From Diospyros lotus (lineage: Eukaryota > Streptophyta > Magnoliopsida > Ericales > Ebenaceae), in assembly GCF_014633365.1 (NCBI RefSeq), contig NC_068341.1, forward strand, positions 19,822,339 to 19,886,338: DNA of 64,000 nt, read 5' to 3'. A program made the translations under genes and the position numbers. Below, piece by piece: positions 43,817 through 55,436 of this stretch. The stretch's first letter is position 1; the number at the start of each line of letters is the position of its first letter. Under the pieces are notes generated by a model, which saw nothing but the letters and a program-made list of their open reading frames with translations, did no database searches and had not been told where the DNA came from.

Positions 43817-44939
43817 CACACACACACACACTCTCTCTCTCTCTCACATGAGCGTGACCCAGCCGTGGCTGGCACCAAACAACCCACAATGGCGGCGCTA
43901 CTTTGAAGGTCACATCCATCACGATGTCATCGGTGTCGCCATTGCAGCAACAAGTTTCTTCTTTGGGTTTAACTTCTCGGTTTGTTATTTTTTAGGCTTT
44001 CTAGGTGTTCTTGTGTGGGTGTTTTTTTGGCTTTGATTTGTTGTGAACTTGTGATTTGCTATATTTCATTTTGGTTATTTGATTCACTGAACACGGAACA
44101 CTGATTCTAGTATGTTGGTGTATGCTTATGCTTTGTTTATGAAAATTACTTTGAGAAAAAAAGGAAAAGTTTTGGATGTTTAGATTAGATGCTCAAGGAT
44201 AAAAACTTTTACCGAATTTCAAGTATTTTTGTTTTATACTTTTACATACTCGTCATACTTAAAGTTGGAAGTTATTAAACAAGTGATTATTGTTAATCTC
44301 ACTTTTATGGGTCTTTTGTATTTATATTAAATTAGTATTTATTGATAATTTTTTGGGATTAAATAAGTGGTTGGATTCATCATTGTGTGTGCATTTTTTT
44401 TATTTTATTGAAGAGTATGTTTATGAAATTTAAATAACGGGCATGCAGGAATTAGACTTAATTTTTAAATAAATTCCATTCACATAATCTATGATTTAAG
44501 TTTAATTTTACAAAGACTTTGTCTATTGTGATTTAAATCTAGGATTTGATATTTGTTAAAAAATGGCTATTATACTATTGTGGTTTAAATCTAAGAACTT
44601 TGAAAAAGTGTATTGGTGTCATCAACCCTTTTTTGTCTATTGTCAATTTTTTTTTTTTTTTTGAATTCCAATTTGTATTTATATTCTTCTATAAAATTGA
44701 ATGCTATGATTCAATTGATTTCATTCAATTAACACTTAAAAATTTATTTTGGTTCATGTTAGGATTCAATTGGTTTGATCATCATTGAGGAAAATCACTT
44801 GAAGAGTCTAATTTGGATTTTGGAAATATTCGAGATTGCTATATACTTGGAGCTTATAAGACTTTCTAGGTGATACCTTTCTTTTTACTCAATTGCTTAA
44901 TTTTTATTGCCAAGTTAATATGTCCAATATAAAATATAT
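43817..44939. other. Unassigned intergenic DNA with microsatellites
   Basis: (CA)n(CT)n at 43815-43846, then AT-rich DNA. No domain-bearing ORF. It may contain the decayed 5' part of the following hAT element. Confidence 0.4.
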
Positions 44940-46550
44940 ATCGAGGTATGAGAAACTTAAGAAAAAAGGAGAATATATAGTTTGATTCAATCTCAAAAAG
45001 GCGCTCTTGAAAAATTTATCACAAGTAATAAAAGAGATTTAAATAGCCAAAGTAATAAAACAATTGAACACACAACTTTAAATGAAATAGGAGATAATGG
45101 GATGATGGTAGAACAAACCATAGAGAATTATAATGATGAAAACTATGATAATAATATGGATGGTGGAGAATGTCAAGAAAATGAAAAAAGAAGAGGAAAT
45201 TAACGTGGAAACTAAGAATATTGACAATAACTCGAGTAATGTTTTAATATTTATGATCTGGGAAGATGGAAAAATATTGATATGAAGTTAAGAGACTTGT
45301 TAGTCGAAAAAGATTCAATTAGAAAAAGTGATATAGATTTTCTAAATAAAACTTCTAGGCATTTCTCCGCTTTTTATTATACGATAAGGCTATCAAATGG
45401 GAAAACTTGTGATAGAAGATGGTTGGTATATTCAAAGGATTTTGACAAAATTTATTGCTTTTGTTGTAGATTATTTGGTACAAAACATAGTGGGAGCTAA
45501 TTTGGCAATGAAGGAACTAAAGATTGGATAAATCTTAGTACTAGGTTGAAAGGTGATCATGAAACAAGTAAGGAGCACTTATTTAACATGAATTCTTGGT
45601 TTGATTTAGAATTGAGATTTTCTAAGAATAAAGAAATTGATAGGGATGTTTAAGTAATTAGTAAAGAAAAAGAACATTGGAGAAATGTTTTAAAAAAAAT
45701 AATTGCAGTGGTAAAAGTTCTACCTAAAAATAATTTGTCATTTCGTGGAACTAAGGAAAAGATCTATTACGTGAATAATGGAAATTTTTTTAAGTCTTAT
45801 TGAGATGATAGTTAAATTTGATCCAATATTACAAAAACATGTCTGACGTATTCAAAATGGTGAAATTCATAATCATTACTTGGGACATAAAATCAAAAAT
45901 GAATTGATACATATGTTAGCACATGAAGTTAAGAGTATGATTTTGAAGAAAATTAAAAAGGCAAAATATTTTTCCATTATACTTAATTGTACTCCAGATT
46001 TAAGTCACCAAGAACAAATGTCTCTTATATTAAGGTGTGTGGATATTTCAACTAGTCCAATAATAATTGAAGAATACTTTGTAGGATTTTTAAAAGTGGA
46101 TGACATTTCTGGAAAAGGCCTCTTTAGTGAACTTATAAGAGAAATTGAAAATTTGAATCTTGATATCAATAATATAAGAGGGCAAGGATATGAAGGGAAG
46201 GCATCAAAGTGTGCAGAAAAGACTATTGGAGATAAATTCTAGAGCATTATATACACCATGTGGTTGTCATAGTCTTAATTTAGTAATTTTTGATGTTGTC
46301 GCCTCTTGTGTTAGAGTTGTATCATTTTTCGGAGTTTTATAACGCATATATTCATTATTATTTTCTTCACCCAAAAGATAGAAAATATTAAAGGATAACA
46401 TATTTAATTTAACTATAAAATCATTATCACAAACTCGCTGGAAAAGTCGAATTGAAAGTGTTAAGGCAATTAGATTTCAAGCTCCAAAAATATGAGATGC
46501 TTTGTTTGAATTAGCAGAAAGTAGTGATGATCCTAACCCGACGATAAAGG
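44940..46550 (+). pseudogene. hAT-family transposase (TTF zinc finger/DUF4371 type), decayed
   Basis: Pieces in several frames line up with plant zinc-finger hAT transposases. They are a TTF-like region RHFSAFYYTIRLSNGKTCDRRWLVYS..FDKIYCFCCRLF (about 45360-45475), W.NLSTRLKGDHE..KEH (45525-45580), then [19 protein letters not shown] (45735-45795). A DUF4371 stretch from [25 protein letters not shown] through [25 protein letters not shown] to [13 protein letters not shown] (45870-46215) follows, ending in a YTPCGCHSLNLV motif near 46250. These proteins normally run 600-800 aa in one frame. Here at least five frameshifts or stops separate the parts, and the C-terminal dimerisation domain is lost. 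The gene stops where a Gypsy integrase begins, near 46555. Confidence 0.88.
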
Positions 46551-46555
46551 AATAA

Positions 46556-47086
46556 GGCAGGAGATTTTGTCCAAAGCCCATAAGACCCATTATACCATTC
46601 ACCCTAGTGTGACAAAAATGTATTAAGACTTGCATCGACAATTTTGGTGGGATGGAATAAAGAGGGATGTGGTAAATTAAATTTGTATCTTGTTGCTTGG
46701 TGTGTCAACAAATTAAGGCAAAGCATAAAAAACTAGTAGGTCTGTTGCAATCATTACCCTGAGTAAATTGGTGAAGATGTATATTGGAGAAATTGTAAGG
46801 TTACACGGGATTCCGACGAGTATTATGTTAGATAGGGATCCTCGGTTTACATCTCATTTGGGAACAAAATTGAAGTTCGGTACTGCATTTCATCCTCAGA
46901 CTGATTGCTAGATGGAAAGGATGATCCAGGCGATGGAAGATATGTTGAGGGCGTATGCATTGGATTTTCATGGCAGTTGGGATGACCACTTGCCACTAGT
47001 AGAATTTGTCTATAACAACAGCCATCATTCCAGCATTGGGATGTTGCCCTACGAGGCACTGTATGGCCGACCGTGTAGATCGCCTT
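46556..47086 (+). pseudogene. Chromovirus integrase, N-terminal and core fragments
   Basis: The frame starts with AHKTHYTIHPSVTKMY.DL..QFWWDGIKRDV, an HHCC-type region. It skips the first part of the catalytic core, then reads [50 protein letters not shown] and SWDDHLPLVEFVYNNSHHSSIGMLPYEALYGRPCRSP. The second catalytic Asp (DRDPRF) and the Glu region are visible. The segment with the first Asp and part of the core are deleted, and stops are present. It is interrupted by a solo LTR and continues at 49571. Confidence 0.9.
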
Positions 47087-49570
47087 TGTAACACCCTGCC
47101 TCGCCGAGCATTCCACTATAAGGGAATTCTCAAGATTCTTTTTTTTTTTTCTTGATTATCATGCGCGATGCAACAAGAATAACTTTCAACATGCCTGACA
47201 CATTCAACGGTCCAACGAACAATTTCACATGCTTACACAGACCTGCACCGGCGGAGATTTGAAGAACAATCTTCACATGCAGATGAAATCCCAGAAACCC
47301 CAGTCTTGCCCATTTAGCTAACAAGATCCATAGTCTCAAACTAAACGAGTTATAACATACGCAGCGAAAAATAATATCATAACATCAAATACCGTGGCTT
47401 ACCACTGGGTTCATACATAACAAGATACGTATTACAATGCTATAAAAGGATAATAACGATATCGTTTGCCCGTCCATACATATACCAAAAATAAATACTA
47501 ATGACCCAAAAACGGTACATCAGTTATCACACCAAACTCCATTAGCCCTCAATTGGCCACGTTCTTGCCTTTGCTACAGTCCCTGGCTAGAATGTAAAAT
47601 GTTCCAGGGGCATAACCCAAATTAAATGATAAAAAATCTAAATGATGGCACGATACAGTTTACTGAATGCATGAATAACACATGAACATGACATATATAG
47701 ATAAATATCACATGCAACACGTCTAACCTGAGAAATCTCCCTGGCATACTCAACCTCCCGTGGAAAATCCATTCCACACACCATTGGGGTTAACCTTGCC
47801 GCGACATACTTAATCCCTAAGTGCCTTACCGTGTCACCCGATCACTAGGATTAACCTTAACCCATTCTCAAGAAGACCCCACCCTAATAACAATAACATA
47901 AAATCAAGACCTCGATGATATGAGAAAAATGCGCACCATGCACCGACTTTTCATAAATAAAACAGTTGATGCAATATTCCAAATGAACAATATGCATATG
48001 ATGCCACAAGTACATAAGTAAAACACCTATATGATATATCTCAAGTTCTAGAGGGTATAACCGCTCACCTGAACTCACTACATACACATCAAGATACTTT
48101 CAAAACAACGGTGAGACTGGATTCGAACCTCTCACCTTAATTCTGAAAAAGCTGATTTTTTGCCTCGAAAAGCGTGTCACACCTCAAAAATCATGTAATC
48201 CTTCCTTCTAACAGTCAAGTCATCTCCTAGTTACCATTATGAGTATACAAATTAATATTTCTATTTTTTCCATAATTTCCTCAATTCTCCTTATTTTTCT
48301 CTATTTTTCCAAACCTTTTTTTCTTTCAGAAATCCATAATAAATACCAAACACCTAGTTTCTCCAAATATTTTTACATAAATATTCATAAAATAATTTTA
48401 CCAAAATAATAAAATTAATTTTGGATTTTTCCCGTACCTCACGCGCCCTCACGCGCTAAGAGAGTGGCTGAGAGTGAAGTCCGCGCATGAGCACATGCGC
48501 TCTGTCTTTTTCAGTCGTCTTCTCCGACTACGACCACCAGCGATGACCTCCAATGGCCAAACAAGCTACAGGGTCTTGAATTACTTGAAGAAGCGATCTT
48601 AGGGGTACCCTCAATCGTCGAAAAAACCCACTGGAAAAACCTAAAATGGGCAGTTGCAGGTCTCAACTCCGGCGAGGCTCGATTTTTCGGCCAACTCTCA
48701 AAACCCCTTGAAACCTATACCAAATGCTCCCAAATTTTCCAGAAACACTCCCTAGCACTCGAGGAACAAAAGCCCCTTATTCCTAAGGCTCGGTTCTTAC
48801 TTAAACACGACCAATCTACTTCAATTTGTTTTGAAACCCTCGGTCTCATGAGCCCTATTTATACCCGATTTCGACCTGTTCTTCGACCAATCATAAGCTT
48901 TCCTACCTCCTAAGCCTTGAATATGATCATTACAAGCCTCCAAATCAAACTAAATGGTGACCAAATTGCTTCAAAATTTTCAACCAGATTCAGATTTCTT
49001 TAAAAATCAATTCTCGTCGACACACCATAGATCTCGGCCTATGGCTAGGTTCAATCTAACCATCATAGCCTAAAGATTATTTTGATGCTCTTTGGTAGTT
49101 CCGACGACGACCACCACAAAGTTGGCCGGTGGTTTGTAGGTTTCACACCTGATTTTCAGAATTTACACTTTCACCCCCCAAACTTTGATATTTCAAGATT
49201 CTGCCCTTTTCGCTCAAACCCTTGGTTTTTCATTTATTCCATTAGACCCATCAAGTTTAGGATGTCTCACTACACCCTTGAAATTCTATAAAAAAACCTC
49301 ATTTTAACCTCCCTCCATCAATTTCTAGATTTTGCACTTTGGCCTGAATGCCCCTAATCGCGTAATTTAGACCCAAAACCTTTGTAAATCTTCTGTTCTT
49401 GGCATCCCATGTGTCTTTGAAAATTTTTAACCTTCAAGTTTCATCTTGGTTTGGTTGCTTGCATTTTCGTTCAAGTTTTGAATATTACACATTGGCCTGA
49501 AACTTTGATAAATTCCATTTTGACCCCATAATTCCAAAAATACCTTTGATATTAAATACTGGGTATTACA
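47087..49570 (-). mobile_element. Ty3/Gypsy solo LTR (minus strand) inserted in the integrase gene
   Basis: TGTAACACCCTGCC at 47087 to CTGGGTATTACA at 49570. The flanks GCCTT (47082-47086) and GCCTA (49571-49575) agree at 4 of 5 bases, and using GCCTA restores the integrase word CRSP.C..E. On the minus strand it begins TGTAATACCCAGTATT. No internal sequence is left. A CTGGCTAGAATG-like landmark near 47583 is in reverse. Confidence 0.88.
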
Positions 49571-50150
49571 GCCTATCTGTTGGGAAGAGGCAGGAGATAG
49601 AGCATTATTAGGGCCGAAAATAATTGAGCAAACTATAGAGAAAATTAAGACTATTAGGGTTAGAATGAAAGCGGCCCAAGATCGGTAAAAGAGTTAAGCA
49701 GATAGGAGAAGGCGTGACTTGGAGTTTTCTGTAAGAGATCATGTATGGCTAAGAGTAATTCCCATGAAAGGCGTGCGCCAATTTGGGATTTCAGGGAAAC
49801 TCAATCCCAGGTATGTTGGGCCTTTTAAGATACTAGAGCGAGTTAGCTCTTTGGCTTTCAGGTTAGCCTTACCACCTCAGTTAGCCGACGTTCATAACGT
49901 ATTCCATGTATCCATGTTGAGGAAGTAGGTGTCAGATCCCTAGCACATCATCAATTGTCAAACCATTGAGATCGGGGAGGATGTTGCATATGAGGAGATG
50001 CCAATTAGCATTTGGAGCAAAAAGAAAAAGTGTTGAGGAACTGGTCGATTCCTTTTTGTGAAGGTTCAGTGGCAGTGTCACCCTTCGGATGAGGCTACTT
50101 GGGAGCATGAGGATGAGATGTGACGTCTCTTCCCCTAGCTATTTGCTTGA
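49571..50150 (+). pseudogene. Chromovirus integrase C-terminus with chromodomain remnant
   Basis: The frame continues with LLGPKIIEQTIEKIKTIRVRMKAAQDR, DLEFSVRDHVWLRVIPMKGVRQFGISGKLNPRYVGPFKILERV and LALPPQLADVHNVFHVSMLRK. Weaker VKVQW..HPSDEATWEHEDEM follows. The GPF.I..RVG and H.VFHVS blocks are the integrase GPY/F module, and the last part matches the chromodomain that chromoviruses use to target heterochromatin. Stops interrupt it. PPT and 3' LTR follow. Confidence 0.9.
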
Positions 50151-50196
50151 CCAGGTATGAATTTGGATGAAAAAATTCTTTTAAGGGGGGAGAAAC

Positions 50197-52638
50197 TGTA
50201 ACGACCCATTTAAAGGGTCTTAGATGATAAGTATATTTTGGTGTAACGCACTCCATGTGGCCCTTAATTGTTAGATGCCAAGAATAATCTATGGGTGATT
50301 AATAGCTTAAATGGTGCAAAATATTTCCTTGTGGTTAAGAGGCAATTAATTAAAAATAATATTTTTGGGGAAAATTTGCTTGAAAGTAAATTAATGTGTG
50401 TGTGTAAAATTTAAGGCATAAATGGTGTTATAAAGTAGGCTTGGGCCAAGTGTTTAAAGCCCAATGAAAGTGGTGGGTTAAATAATTCCATAGGCCTAAT
50501 ATGAAATGGGCTTGGGCCATAAGTAAAAGTGGGTCTTGGCAAATAAATTATATATGTATATTGTGTGCATAATTATTGATTAAAGAAAAAGGATAAGAAA
50601 ATGAAAATGAAGCTAAAAGACCAAAAAGGGTTTATAAAGTAAGTGTTGTGTGTGTGAGTGTAAGGGGAAAATGTAGAAAAATTGGGCAAGGTTGGTAGGT
50701 TAAGTGGCTAGCGAGAAGGCCATACCATTCCCTCTTACTTCTTTTCCAATTCTCATTCTTCTTCTTCTTCTTCTTCTTTTCTCTCTCTCTTCCTTGGTTC
50801 TCTCAGCAGCCCTCTTCCTTCTTCTCCTTCTTTTTCATCATTTTCTTCTTCTTCATCATCCATTCTCATCTTCTCTTGGTGAAGAATCAAGCTTCAAGTG
50901 GTAGGTCTTTAACTATGGGCAAGTTCTTCATCTTCTTGGTCTCTCCATTTAAAAACAACCATCCATCTTCATTTCTTCTATCTTTTAATGCAAGTTATAT
51001 CCTTATGTGTAATCAAAGTTCATATTTTCCATATCTTAAATGGAGCTTTTGAAAGCTTGAGCTAGAAGAGTCATTCTTCATGTTTTCCTAAAATTTGTGG
51101 GTCTCTTTCAATGGCTTCATTAAGTCTTGTTTTTTTATCTCTATGGGGCTTTTTTTCCCCATCTTTTCTTCAAGGAATGGAAACTTGGGGATTAAGGGTT
51201 TAGCCATGGTTGATTTTAGGTGATTTGTGTCCATTTCGTACATTTTGGTTGCGTCGAGTCGACTTATAGTAGGTTAAGTCAACTAAGCCAAAGCTAGTTT
51301 TTTTGATTGTTTCTCCCTGTTCTCAGCCAAGTCGACTCGTCCAAGAGGTCAAGTTGACTTGATTTTTGGCAAGTTGACTTGGCTTAAGTCAACTTAGATT
51401 CCCCTCAAGTTGACTTGGTAGCTCCTGACAACATTGCGCACGCTGCACTGTTTTAGCCATAACTTTTAATGTAAAAGTCTAAATTGAGATCCATTTTTTT
51501 TAACCCTCGATAAGCTTCAATTTGGTATATTATGGGAAAAATTTGGATAAGATTTGACCCTGTTAGTGTCTTATCAACAAGTCTCAATTATTGTAATAGG
51601 ATGTTAAATTCCAGAATAAGCCATATATGGATGTGAATGAAGTCATATGTATGATCATGATGTGATGTGGCCTAGAATCCTGGTGGGTGAGTGTGGGCAT
51701 GTTATTGTGAAGTTGTGAAGATGCTTAAATGTTTATGCATATGTATATATATATACATATATTACCTTAACGCACCTATTATTTTGCATGGAAGAAAGTA
51801 AGTGGATATCCACAAGGCATACCATGACAAAAAGGGCGGTTCATCCATGAAGAAAGAAATGTCGAAAAGGGCGGTTCGTCCTCAAAGAAAGAAATGACAA
51901 AAATGGCGGTTCATCAGCAAGAAAGAAAGAAGGAAAGAAAGGGGGATATCCTACCAAGGCAGCTCGTCCGTATTTTCTTTTGTTGCATGTGTATCATGTA
52001 TTTTCTTGTGCTATAAGTTATGTTAATAAAATGCATTGCACCATGGTATTAAGTGTGTGAATGTTATCTTCCATGGTGAAGTTTGTGAATTGTTAATAAG
52101 TAAGGAAATCATGATATATTGAAGCATTGTTTAATGAAGAAGACATGATCTAAAGTGACTCTATATGTCACGTAGTGGTTCTTCTCTTGACTCTTATATT
52201 ATGCATGCCTTCATACAGCAATTGTATCATTATTTCCTCTTTCTATTCATATGCTTATTGAGCCTTGTGGCTCACTTATTACTTATTGTCATTCCAGGTA
52301 AGGGAAAACCTGTGGTAGAATGGGAGCCTAGTAGGGCTCGAAGTTGAGTCTAGGCGTGTACAAAGATCTCCCCTGACCTAAAGATTTTGGGATTTGTTTG
52401 AAGGGCCAGTATCGAAGGTTATTTCTTTTTGTATGTCATTGGCACCCTTTGTTTATTTTGAGAAGTGTATGGCTTTTAAAGCCTTAAGAAATGATGTAAG
52501 AATGATTATCGCTCCTATTAGAAGTGAGCCCAATTATTATGTGAAGTTTTTGTTATATTTGTTTCTGTATCCCATTTGGAAGGACCTTCTTTTGGATGTT
52601 CCTATGCTAACGGGTATATTCGAAAGCGGGCCCTGACA
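50197..52638 (+). repeat. 3' LTR of the chromovirus, with PPT
   Basis: The PPT TTAAGGGGGGAG (50181-50192) is followed by TGTAACGACCC at 50197. The LTR ends near GGGCCCTGACA at 52638. Inside are a TTC microsatellite (50755-50780), GAGTCGACT/AAGTTGACTTG motifs (51255-51420), GGGCGGTTCGTCC-type repeats (51825-51970) and the landmark GAGCCTTGTGGCTCAC followed by CATTCCAGGTAAGGGAAA (52259-52308). It belongs to the integrase remnant upstream. The 5' LTR and gag-RT region are gone. Confidence 0.82.
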
Positions 52639-54648
52639 TATTGAGCTTGTAAATGCCCTGTGAAATACCCATTTGAAATCTGGGATTTCTGTTTCAATCC
52701 GGCAATGCTCTAGTTTTTGGAACATAACTTTCTGTGGTGATATCCAAATTTAAATCCAATTTTTTCTCCATAAACTAGAATTCTTAAGCTTTGTTTTTGC
52801 ATATATCTTAGACCATTTGGTTAGGTTTTGAGCCCGTAGTAGCCCTACCAATCCTTACTTAAAGTTTTGAATTTTATGTTTTGGGTAGCATGCCTTTCTC
52901 TGGTTTTGGGGGAATAAATAACCATCTCGGGAGCTTGATTGGAATATAATGAGAGCCATTGATGGTCTAAGAGATGATACTTCCATTGTAACTCCTTGAA
53001 CGGTTGGAAGAGTCTTACTGAACATTCTTGATGCATTTTGTATTCACTTGCCAAGTAGGGATTGTTCCTTCCTACATTTTCCTTGGGAATGATGCTTTCT
53101 TTGTTAGAGTAGAGAACTTGCAAGATTTTGGTGTTACTTGCATGAGTGTTGTTCTTGTGCATGATGTTGTTTGGTGGACATTGGGGAATTAGATGCATTC
53201 ATGAATGTTAAGTCAGAATTGTTTATATATGCGTGCACAAATTATGGTATGGCATGATTGTATTAAATGTGATCAGAATGGCCTATGTATGAATACTTGA
53301 TGAAGAGTTAATTTATAACTATATTACAATCGAGAAATGTTTATGGGGGAAGTTGTTAAAGTAATTCAAAACCACCTTAATTACCAAAGTATTCAATTAT
53401 GGGCATCATGTCTTGATTGGTTGCCATGGAAGTGGTATACGTGTATATATCGGGCATGTGTGATTGTAGCATTGCAATGTGTATACCAATTGGTAATGTA
53501 TGGACCTTATACATGATATTTGTGATATGTTATGATCACATTAAATGTGTTGGAAATGACCTGTGTGTATGAGTTTGGTGAAGTATTAGCATGTAATGGT
53601 GTGGAATAATGTTTTGGATGGACACATGGAATATGCTCATGATGCTTGCTTAGCATGATCTAATGCATGTGATACTCGCCAGAGATGGTCAGAGCGTGTG
53701 AAGTATTGGTCATGATACTTGCCAAGTGTAATCTAGTGCATGTGGAATGAAGCTTGCTTATTGTAATCTAGTGCATGTGAAGTGATGCTTGCCTAGTGTA
53801 ATCTAGTGCATGTGGAGCTACGGCTCATGATGCCCACTCGGTGTGATTTCAGCGCGTGGTAAGACATTGGTCCTTATGATGATATGATTAAGTTGTTGAC
53901 ATAAGAGAAATCATAAGTGTGTGATAAGTACTAATGAACATGATGATGAGAATAATGTATGATTGAGTATGAGCATTTTCATAAAATGGTTAAGACATAT
54001 GACCACATGTGGGTGGGTGTGTTGCATGATATTATTGTTATTTTGTGCAGTTATTATTATTAATGGGCATGTGTGTGTGTGTACATTTTGATATGTGGTG
54101 GCGAGGCATGACTCGAAAGGCCAAGGTCAGAGGGTTACGGAATAGTTATGGGGAGTTTATTCTACTCCATTCTTGTTATTCATGCCTCTAATTCCTATTA
54201 CTTGCATCACTTTGTTATATACTTGCTAAGCCTTGTGACTCATTCTCTTTCTTTGCATCATTCCAAGTAAAGGCAGAGAAATGGTTGGGGGAGAGTCTAA
54301 CAGAGGCTAATCTTTTGTTGATAGATGTTTACAGAGTTCACCTATAGAAAAGGTCTTGGGAACTTTTGTGTTGTAATATTAGTGCTAGTTAGGATCTTGA
54401 GCCTTGAGAGTCCATTTATGTTTTGGGACTATGGCTCGATGTATTATATTCAGATAGTGTATCTTTTGTTCCAATGGGGAAATATACATGTTTAATTTAA
54501 AAAGGTAAATGTGATATTGTTGCATTATGATGTTATTAGATGAGAGTTTATGTGATATATTGTTTCAGATTGTTTTTATATCATTCTACTAATGACTCTC
54601 TCATGGATCCTCAATGCTAACGAGGGCTCCAGAAGGCAAGCCGTTACA
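52639..54648 (+). repeat. 3' part of an older Gypsy 5' LTR
   Basis: This segment matches the later two thirds of the solo LTR at 24145-26922 in order and content (ATCTGGGATTTCTGTTTCAA, CATAAACTAGA, the TGCCAAGTAGGG word). It ends CCGTTACA and is followed by a tRNA-iMet primer site, so it was a 5' LTR. Its first part is missing at 52639, where the chromovirus LTR ends. The simplest reading is that the chromovirus had inserted into this LTR. It contains 45-bp-class repeats with GTAATCTAGTGCATGTG (53640-53825). Confidence 0.8.
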
Positions 54649-54651
54649 GTT

Positions 54652-54663
54652 TGGTATCAGAGC
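54652..54663 (+). other. Primer-binding site (tRNA-iMet)
   Basis: TGGTATCAGAGC, exact match to the initiator-Met primer complement, four bases after the LTR end at 54648. Confidence 0.92.
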
Positions 54664-55436
54664 ATGGTTTAGGATGAGTCTCTATACACATAGGCATGTG
54701 GGGTCCAGTGTCTAGACGTGTACAAAGTTGTTTCAGATAAAAGATTTGGGGGGATTTCGGCATGGTGCCTGTCTGGTTGGTGTTTAGCTCTTTTGAGGGC
54801 CCTGTAGTCTTTTATTTTGAGATGATATGGGTGTATGACCCATTGTGTATGTCAATACTTGATATATAGTTTTACATATGTATAATCTTGTTGTTAGTTT
54901 CAAAATGTTGTGGTGTTCTCTCTTCTAACTCCAGCAGGTACCATTCCTTCTTAACACTTCTCCCTTGGTTCCCTCGATCGGGGTTTCTAAGGGTCGGGGT
55001 CGTCATAAAATTGTCGATTTCCTACTGAAATTATTGATGGTTTCTGTTCAAAAAATTGCTAATGATTACTTTTCTACAAATTAATCCCTTGTCATTTTGA
55101 TCTCCAACAACTAGAAATTTACATGGAACTTTCAAAGTTATAAATACCAACCATTTTGAAGATCAAATGAATTGTTAAAAGAGTGGGATTGTTCATTTTA
55201 GAGATCCGATCTTCAAATTACTTTTAAGGATAATTGTTTCAATCTTTTCTTCTTCAAGGCTTGGTCTTATTTTATAAATTCATTTTAGCCTTGTTGTAAT
55301 AAGATCTCATGTTGAGATTCTTGTATTAACTATTGTATTTTTTATTCTTCTTTATAAGAAGTTCCCTAGAGGGAAGTGCTAATAGCTTAGCAAGACAGTT
55401 AGTGGTTGTATTAGACTATGATTTGGAGTCTAGTTT
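54664..55436 (+). other. Retrotransposon leader remnant and Copia-like LTR sequence
   Basis: From 54664 to about 54990 is the leader of the element whose 5' LTR precedes it. No gag follows. From about 55000 on, the DNA has words typical of SIRE-like LTR interiors (GATTTGGAGTCTAGTTT at 55422-55436) and is continued at 58981 after the next insertion. Confidence 0.5.
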
